Shown here: positions 58,713-64,000 of the stretch, one piece after another | Layout of the letters: each line of letters opens with the position of its first letter | Position numbering within the stretch: the first letter of the stretch is position 1 | From: Pseudisothecium myosuroides | Lineage: Eukaryota > Streptophyta > Bryopsida > Hypnales > Lembophyllaceae | DNA: 64,000 nt | Direction of reading: 5' to 3' | Assembly: GCA_951799445.1 (NCBI GenBank) | Contig: OX637295.1 | Coordinates: forward strand, 22,072,001-22,136,000 | Notes under the pieces: model-generated | Databases searched by the model: none | What the model saw: only the letters and a program-made list of their open reading frames with translations | Told to the model about the DNA's origin: nothing | Translations under genes and position numbers: made by a program

Positions 58713-60854
58713 AAAAATGTGCCTAAGGTGACCTCAGGTATTGCTATTCGGCACATGAGGAGAAATTCGAAGCAAGCTGGGACCCTGCTGGAAGTTCAGT
58801 TATTTTGGTGGTTGAGCCCTGTGCCAGCTGGCGGTGGTTACATGTGGTCTGTCAATTCAATTGGGACCCCCAATTTCTTTAAGATTCATTGGCTTCCGTC
58901 ATTTGGGAGAATTTTTTTGTTTTATTTTTATTTTTTATTTTTAATATATTTTTTTGGTTCGGTTGAGACTGACCAGGTCCTCTGACCAGGACGTGGGTGA
59001 TTTCCACCACCCATGATTGTGTACTTGACACACAAAGACGGCCACAAGTGGGTCCAATTTCAGGCAGTTTTTCATTTCAATTATAAGCCATAAATGGACC
59101 GCATCTAAGGCCTGGACCTGAATTTGGAGGAGGCTAAACATCTTGAAAAAAAATTCAGTAAATTTTCCTTGAAAGTCAAGTAGAATTGACATCTAATTCA
59201 AGTCGTTTCATATTTTTTGGACCTTTGTGGAATTAGTTACAAATTTTTGAAGTTGGAAAAAGTGGTCATTTGTGGTCATCAAAAGCAACCACCTCTTAAA
59301 ATGTGCATAGTTGGTACACTGAAAAAAACACTAAATGTACCTCTGAGTCATGTTCGCTTTTATTGCCCGGTTGAAGTTTGAGCCTCCTACCTTAAAGGGC
59401 AAGTTGTATCCTCACCCTTTTGCCACTAGCCCATTTGTCACCGACTAAAATAGAGTTCTTCATAGCCTCTCATTTGACTCAAGTATGTCGTTCATTGATC
59501 CCAATGTGACAAAGCATTTGTTCAAATTCAACACTACCCTACGTGAAGGTCAGATTTAGACCAATAAATTAAGTCTTTTTCGGAGTGTCTGAATGTTTGG
59601 AATATTACAAGTGAAATGTCCGAAATGTTGCCAAAAAATTTCAGCTATATTGTCTGCATTTTACAATATTTCTGAAATCCTATAGCACGCCTTAAGCCCT
59701 GCATGACAAGTTTCCTAAAACAAGAAAACCTAGAAGTTGCCGGACACAAAAAAATTCAGGCACCAAAATGCCGAATCTCTAACACCAATAGTTCCAGCTG
59801 CCAAAACCATGTACACGCGAAAAAGAAACTATTCCAGCACTTAGGTGCCGAATCAGACCGATTAAGACATCTATTACTGATCAAGACTTCTATACAATAT
59901 TGGAAACTGGTTCACGTTTCATGGCTTAGAATTTTATGAGTAGTAGGATGTGATTGCCAAGTGTCACATTGGATATGGAAGCATGTATATTTGTAGATGG
60001 TGATTGATTTAGTTTGGATATTGGGTTGATCGCAATTGAGTCCACTTGTTTTGAATTTTGAGAAGTCTCGTATACCGGTATTCAATTAGTGTTTTACAAT
60101 ATTTTAGTTGTGTCCAAAAATTTGTATTGACTTGAAAAAAAGCAATTTAAGCCCATTTTTTGGAGATTCCATTATAAACCTATTTCTTTATATATAAAAA
60201 TTGGGACAAAAACACCGCCACCATATGAACATAGTCGAAAAAGCTTAAGTAATTGGTTATAGGGGAATCCATGTTAGTTTTCAAAAGGAACCAATGAAGT
60301 TAAAGAGTTATTTGAAGCAATCAATGAAAGTTGAAGCATCTTGTACTTCAAGGATGTTTAATTAAGGATAGTTTAATGTCAATAGAAGGTGTTCCTATGA
60401 CCTAAACTTAAAAAATTTGTAGTATATTCATACAAACTCTACAGATCTTCAAACCAATTGCATTCACTTTAGCTTTCATTTGCTAACATCATGATTTTTT
60501 CCAAATTGTATTTAAAATTGTTTATTTTAGATGTGGATAATGCAAAGGTCTTTGTTGGAAAAATGAATGAATGAAAACTTGTTTATTCATCTAATAGTTA
60601 GTGTCGATGTTCATCCCCTAAAGAATAATACTATCTGAATATTTTTAGCAACAACAAGCGGAAACAATTTCAACAATTTCATCCACCTACAAAGTGGAAA
60701 CATTTCCTTGAAGAACACAAGAACTTTGAAGAATATTGGTTGCTATATAAGCTTTGGCAAAGAGGAAGTCGGTTCACTCCACAAAACCACATGTGAATAA
60801 CAATTTACAACCACTGGAAGTGGAATTAAGGTAAATTTTAATTACAATAGTAGT
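58713..60854. other. Spacer with dispersed-repeat copy
   Basis: 59185-59400 is the second copy of the repeat at the window start. No gene recognised. The ORFs here are short and compositionally AT-driven. Confidence 0.55.
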
Positions 60855-61429
60855 TACTCCCTCCGTCCCGAAATGATTGTCCATCTTTCCAAAAATAGAT
60901 GTCCAAAAATGATTGTCCACTACTTCAAATTTAGTTATATAAAGATGCAATTCATGAAATATTCAGTATGTCACACTAAAAGTTTCAATTAGACGAAGAC
61001 ACAATTCATGAAACAATCATTGTCAATTCCACGAAGATACAATTCATGAAATAGTCAGTTTCAGTTACATAAGCTGCTCACAACAAGCTACTTACAAGCT
61101 GCTCAAAAAAATTCTAACCATAAACTATCTTCTCAAAATCTTCACGTGGTACAAAGACAAGATGAAAAACAATGCGTTGCTCTACTCAATACTCATTTTT
61201 GGTGGGACATCGTAAACCAGAGGGTGATTTATCATGTGGGCTTGCAGCCTCAATTTTCCCGCTTTAAGTAGTTCATGCTTTAAACTTGATATTGCCATTT
61301 TTGCAAACTGCTGAGCAAATCAAGAGTTAATCTACATGTCTACATTTGTTACTTTACCAAATTCTCAAATTTCGCCTTAATCTTGAGAAAAGTTTTTTAT
61401 GGGACAATCATTTCGGGACGGAGGGAGTA
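60855..61429. mobile_element. 575-bp MITE, CTCCCTCCGTCCC ends
   Basis: TACTCCCTCCGTCCCGAAAT at 60855 and its exact inverse ending at 61429 form a TIR of about 28 bp (extending through GATTGTCC). Internal short repeats of ACAATTCATGAAA recur three or four times (about 60948-61045). No transposase. It shares its terminus with 20677-20908. Confidence 0.85.
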
Positions 61430-61568
61430 ATTAACTGTTGACCGTTATGAAGAAATGCAAAAAGTGACAGTTCACAAGGTTCCAATATTTAATGCCAATT
61501 GTCCTACATTGAAGATGAATTTAGAAACAAAAACAAAAACAAAATCTTTTTAATTCAATAATTTTTAA

Positions 61569-62462
61569 TCCCTAGAGGACCATTCGGACCCTTTGGTAGA
61601 CAAATTGGATTTTTTTTGCAATTTTTGTCATAATTTTAAGAAACTTTTTTGGAATATAGAAAAACTAATTAACTTTGTGAGAATATATATTTTTTGCCCG
61701 GGAATAAAGGTTATGCCCAAATAATCTCAAAATAGGGGAGACCAGGCAAAAAAAATCAAAAATTTGAATTTCAAAGTAAGTAAATTCTTGTAGATTATAT
61801 TTTTGTCTATATAGAAAGCTTGATTCATTACATTTTGGATATTAAGTGATGTGGAAGTCATGGATAATCTTCTTTTTCAAGCAATCTAAGATTTTTCTTG
61901 AAAAAACAACTTGTAGGATTCATTTCTGAAATTAAATTTTACAATTTTTCAAAACAAAAGTTCCACATGGTTTAGTTTGCTTGCTAGAATAATCTCATCA
62001 TTGGGATTAGTGCATTTTAATTCCATCTTAGAGATATTAATAATTTAGATTTTCCTTCTATCTCAAACCCACTTCTACTTAACAATTTTTTTAAGAATAA
62101 AAATTAAGTTTTTTTAAAATAACTTTTTTTCCCTTAGATTCTCAACTCAATTCCCCACCATAAAGATTTAAACTTCAAAACTCTATAGTGCAAAAAAGTT
62201 AAGTTATGAAGGTTCAAAGTCAAATAATCTAGTCCCGTAATGTGCAAAAAAACATATTTTCTTCACTTCAAACACATTAATCTTGCAATCTGTGTAGTCA
62301 AAAATTTTAAAATTTATTCCACACTTTCACATACTAGCTAGGTGAAAGTTCCTATGGTTAGATGTGCAAAAACAAACAATTTTCAAATTTTTCTACTCTT
62401 TGCAACAGAAATGGCAATGTTGAGTGTTTTTTGACGGAAAAAAGGTCTTGATCCATTAGGGG
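61569..62462 (-). mobile_element. TTAA element, 935-bp class, diverged
   Basis: TTAA 61565-61568|TCCCTAGAGGACC ... GATCCATTAGGGG|TTAC 62463-62466. Both ends and the interior are more diverged than in the other copies, so this is probably an older insertion. Interior landmarks such as TCTCAACTCAATTCCCCACC match 37168-38100. Confidence 0.75.
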
Positions 62463-62630
62463 TTACCCGAACCACCCTTTTAGACTTTAATTAATTATTG
62501 GTTGACATGTTTGGAACCTATTCTCTCCCTATGAAAAAAGATTCTAGATTTTCACTATGAATTTTTAGAGTGCAAAGAAGAGGTGTACCCCAAATCAATC
62601 CTCTATTTATTAGGCTCTCATGAATAGAAC

Positions 62631-62860
62631 CAGGGTCCGGGAAGAACCGCGGAGGCTAGTTCAAAATTAGCTGGTGGATTTGGAAAAAAACCAGTTGCAA
62701 TTTAAAAACATCGGCAAGAAAACAGTGAAAATGTCTAAAAAAATTCTATTTTGAATGAAAAATAGAGAAAATAACCGGCCTTGGTACTTGAAAAACCGGA
62801 ATTCAATATGGGAATTGGAGGAAATTAGCTGTTAAAACTAAAAAAAACTTCCCGAACTAC
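62631..62860. mobile_element. hAT-type MITE with target duplication
   Basis: GAATAGAAC flanks both sides (62622-62630 and 62861-62869). Within, CAGGGTCCGGGAAG at the left faces CTTCCCGAACTAC at the right, a diverged inverted pair. CAGGG-type termini and an 8-9-bp duplication are typical of hAT MITEs. 230 bp, no coding capacity. Confidence 0.78.
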
Positions 62861-62869
62861 GAATAGAAC

Positions 62870-64000
62870 TATAGAAGCTTGCACATTTAGAAAAGAATCT
62901 ATATCACAAAATAGTGAAATTAGGTTGCCCCATACTAATTTCTCAACATTCTACACTGTATAAATATTTATTGTTTCTCTACAAGAATGCACTACTTTTG
63001 AATTATTTATTGTTGTAATTGGGACTCATAAACCTCCATGTGTATAAACAAAAATATATGTAGAAATATTTGTCGACTTTCATGGCTTGTAAAGTAACTT
63101 TCTTGAAGTAAGGGAACCTAATTGTTAAGGCGACCTAATTTCACTATTTTGTGTACAAGTGGAAAAGTAGGTCACAGTGGAAAAGGCATCTTTTTAACTC
63201 CCTGGTTTCCAAATTTGCTCACATGGAGAAAACAAAACTCTCATGGGATCTTCTACTCACGCCACGTGGATCATGTCCGAACTGAATAATCTATGTGGGC
63301 ACCGTGGCTCCTTAAGGGGAACTCTGGGAACATGAGGTGGACGAATGGAATAATTCCAAGTGGGTCAGTTTTCCTCCTTTGGGTCATATTTTATCATAAC
63401 TTTTTCGGATGCCACAGTTTTGATTTTGTTGACGGTCTTGGACCACATAATAGAATCCGACTGATTCGGTGGAATATGCTTTGGGCATAAATGCAAAATG
63501 CAAAGCTTATCTTCTGTATTTCTGGCCAGAAAATATTGATGAATAAAATTTCGTTGGGGAACACAAAATCACACCAATTCAGAATGCTCACCTCAAATCT
63601 CAATCAGGAGTTCACGGCGACAATTCTTTTCAATACTGGTATGAAAAGGTACCGTAACTACACCTATTTGTGTCCCAACAAGCAATTGAGCGTTGTTTGC
63701 ATTAATAAATTGCCTAACACTATTGTTGGAAGTCAAAAGAGTATTCTGGATTCTCTTGTTAAGCATATTTTGGACAACATATGAATGAAGTATGACTCTT
63801 GTTAAGCATATTTTGGACAACATATGAATAAAGTATGAGTTTTCAAAGTGTTGATAATAAGTGTCTCTCAAAACATTTCTAGGTTCTCATGTATAGAGGT
63901 TGTACATTTTAGACAAGAATGTACACGTACAGCTATTGTAATCCAAAGAGTTTCTTCCATTGCTTTAAAGCATAGTTACCTTTCTTTGCTAAAGAACTTG
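62870..64000. other. AT-rich right edge with 43-bp tandem duplication
   Basis: TCTTGTTAAGCATATTTTGG starts at 63754 and 63797, two 43-bp copies. Frames near 63491-63784 are open but unrecognised. Confidence 0.5.

Noticed and set aside
1..64000. tRNA, rRNA or CRISPR features
   Set aside because: No cloverleaf with the conserved GGTTCRANYCC arm, no rRNA core sequence and no evenly spaced identical repeats with unique spacers were found by reading.

Overview
This is nuclear DNA of a land plant. Genes are split by many GT-AG introns, two products carry plastid-transit-like N-termini, and the families present are plant-typical (LEA_2/NHL, PEX11, DWARF27, plastid LCMT-type methyltransferase). AT-rich spacers full of small inverted-repeat transposons separate them. 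A multi-copy kinase with a degenerate DFG motif and a plant GH30 beta-1,6-galactanase-like enzyme suggest an early-diverging lineage, most likely a bryophyte such as a moss. That assignment is inference; no marker here fixes the species.

Layout. 1-4642: AT-rich repeats, a 42-bp minisatellite, a cluster of three hairpins and a MITE. 4643-9368: a 4.7-kb hAT element with 8-bp target duplications, a broken transposase and a nested 935-bp TTAA-flanked element. 9987-10725 (-): LEA_2 membrane protein with one frameshift, under five 80-bp tandem repeats. 15319-16761 (+): PEX11, two exons. 17927-22941 (-): GH30 hydrolase, seven exons. 23-30 kb: repeats and a decayed kinase copy. 30594-31995: a transposon-like unit with about 115-bp terminal inverted repeats carrying exons of an XS (SGS3-type) domain. 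33287-34591 (+): intact kinase. 35-43 kb: kinase-leader relics, a foldback element, a large inverted repeat and more TTAA elements. 44004-46374 (-): plastid LCMT-type methyltransferase, seven exons. 47653-49584 (+): DWARF27-like carotenoid isomerase, nine exons. 51589-54288 (-): DUF829/TMEM53 protein, four exons. 54.3-64 kb: no gene recognised; mainly mobile elements.

I see no operon-like co-function among the genes; they look like independent nuclear genes. The two plastid-targeted products (methyltransferase and D27) are divergent neighbours about 1.3 kb apart.

The most notable signal is a set of eight elements whose ends read TTAA-CCCCTAAA and TTTAGGGG-TTAA, in two length classes, with no transposase. 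They have the terminal architecture of piggyBac-type transposons. One of them sits in one arm of a large inverted repeat, and the other arm keeps what looks like the unoccupied TTAA site. A second recurring theme is tandem duplication in non-coding parts of genes: leaders of LEA_2, PEX11 and GH30, and intron 1 of the methyltransferase.
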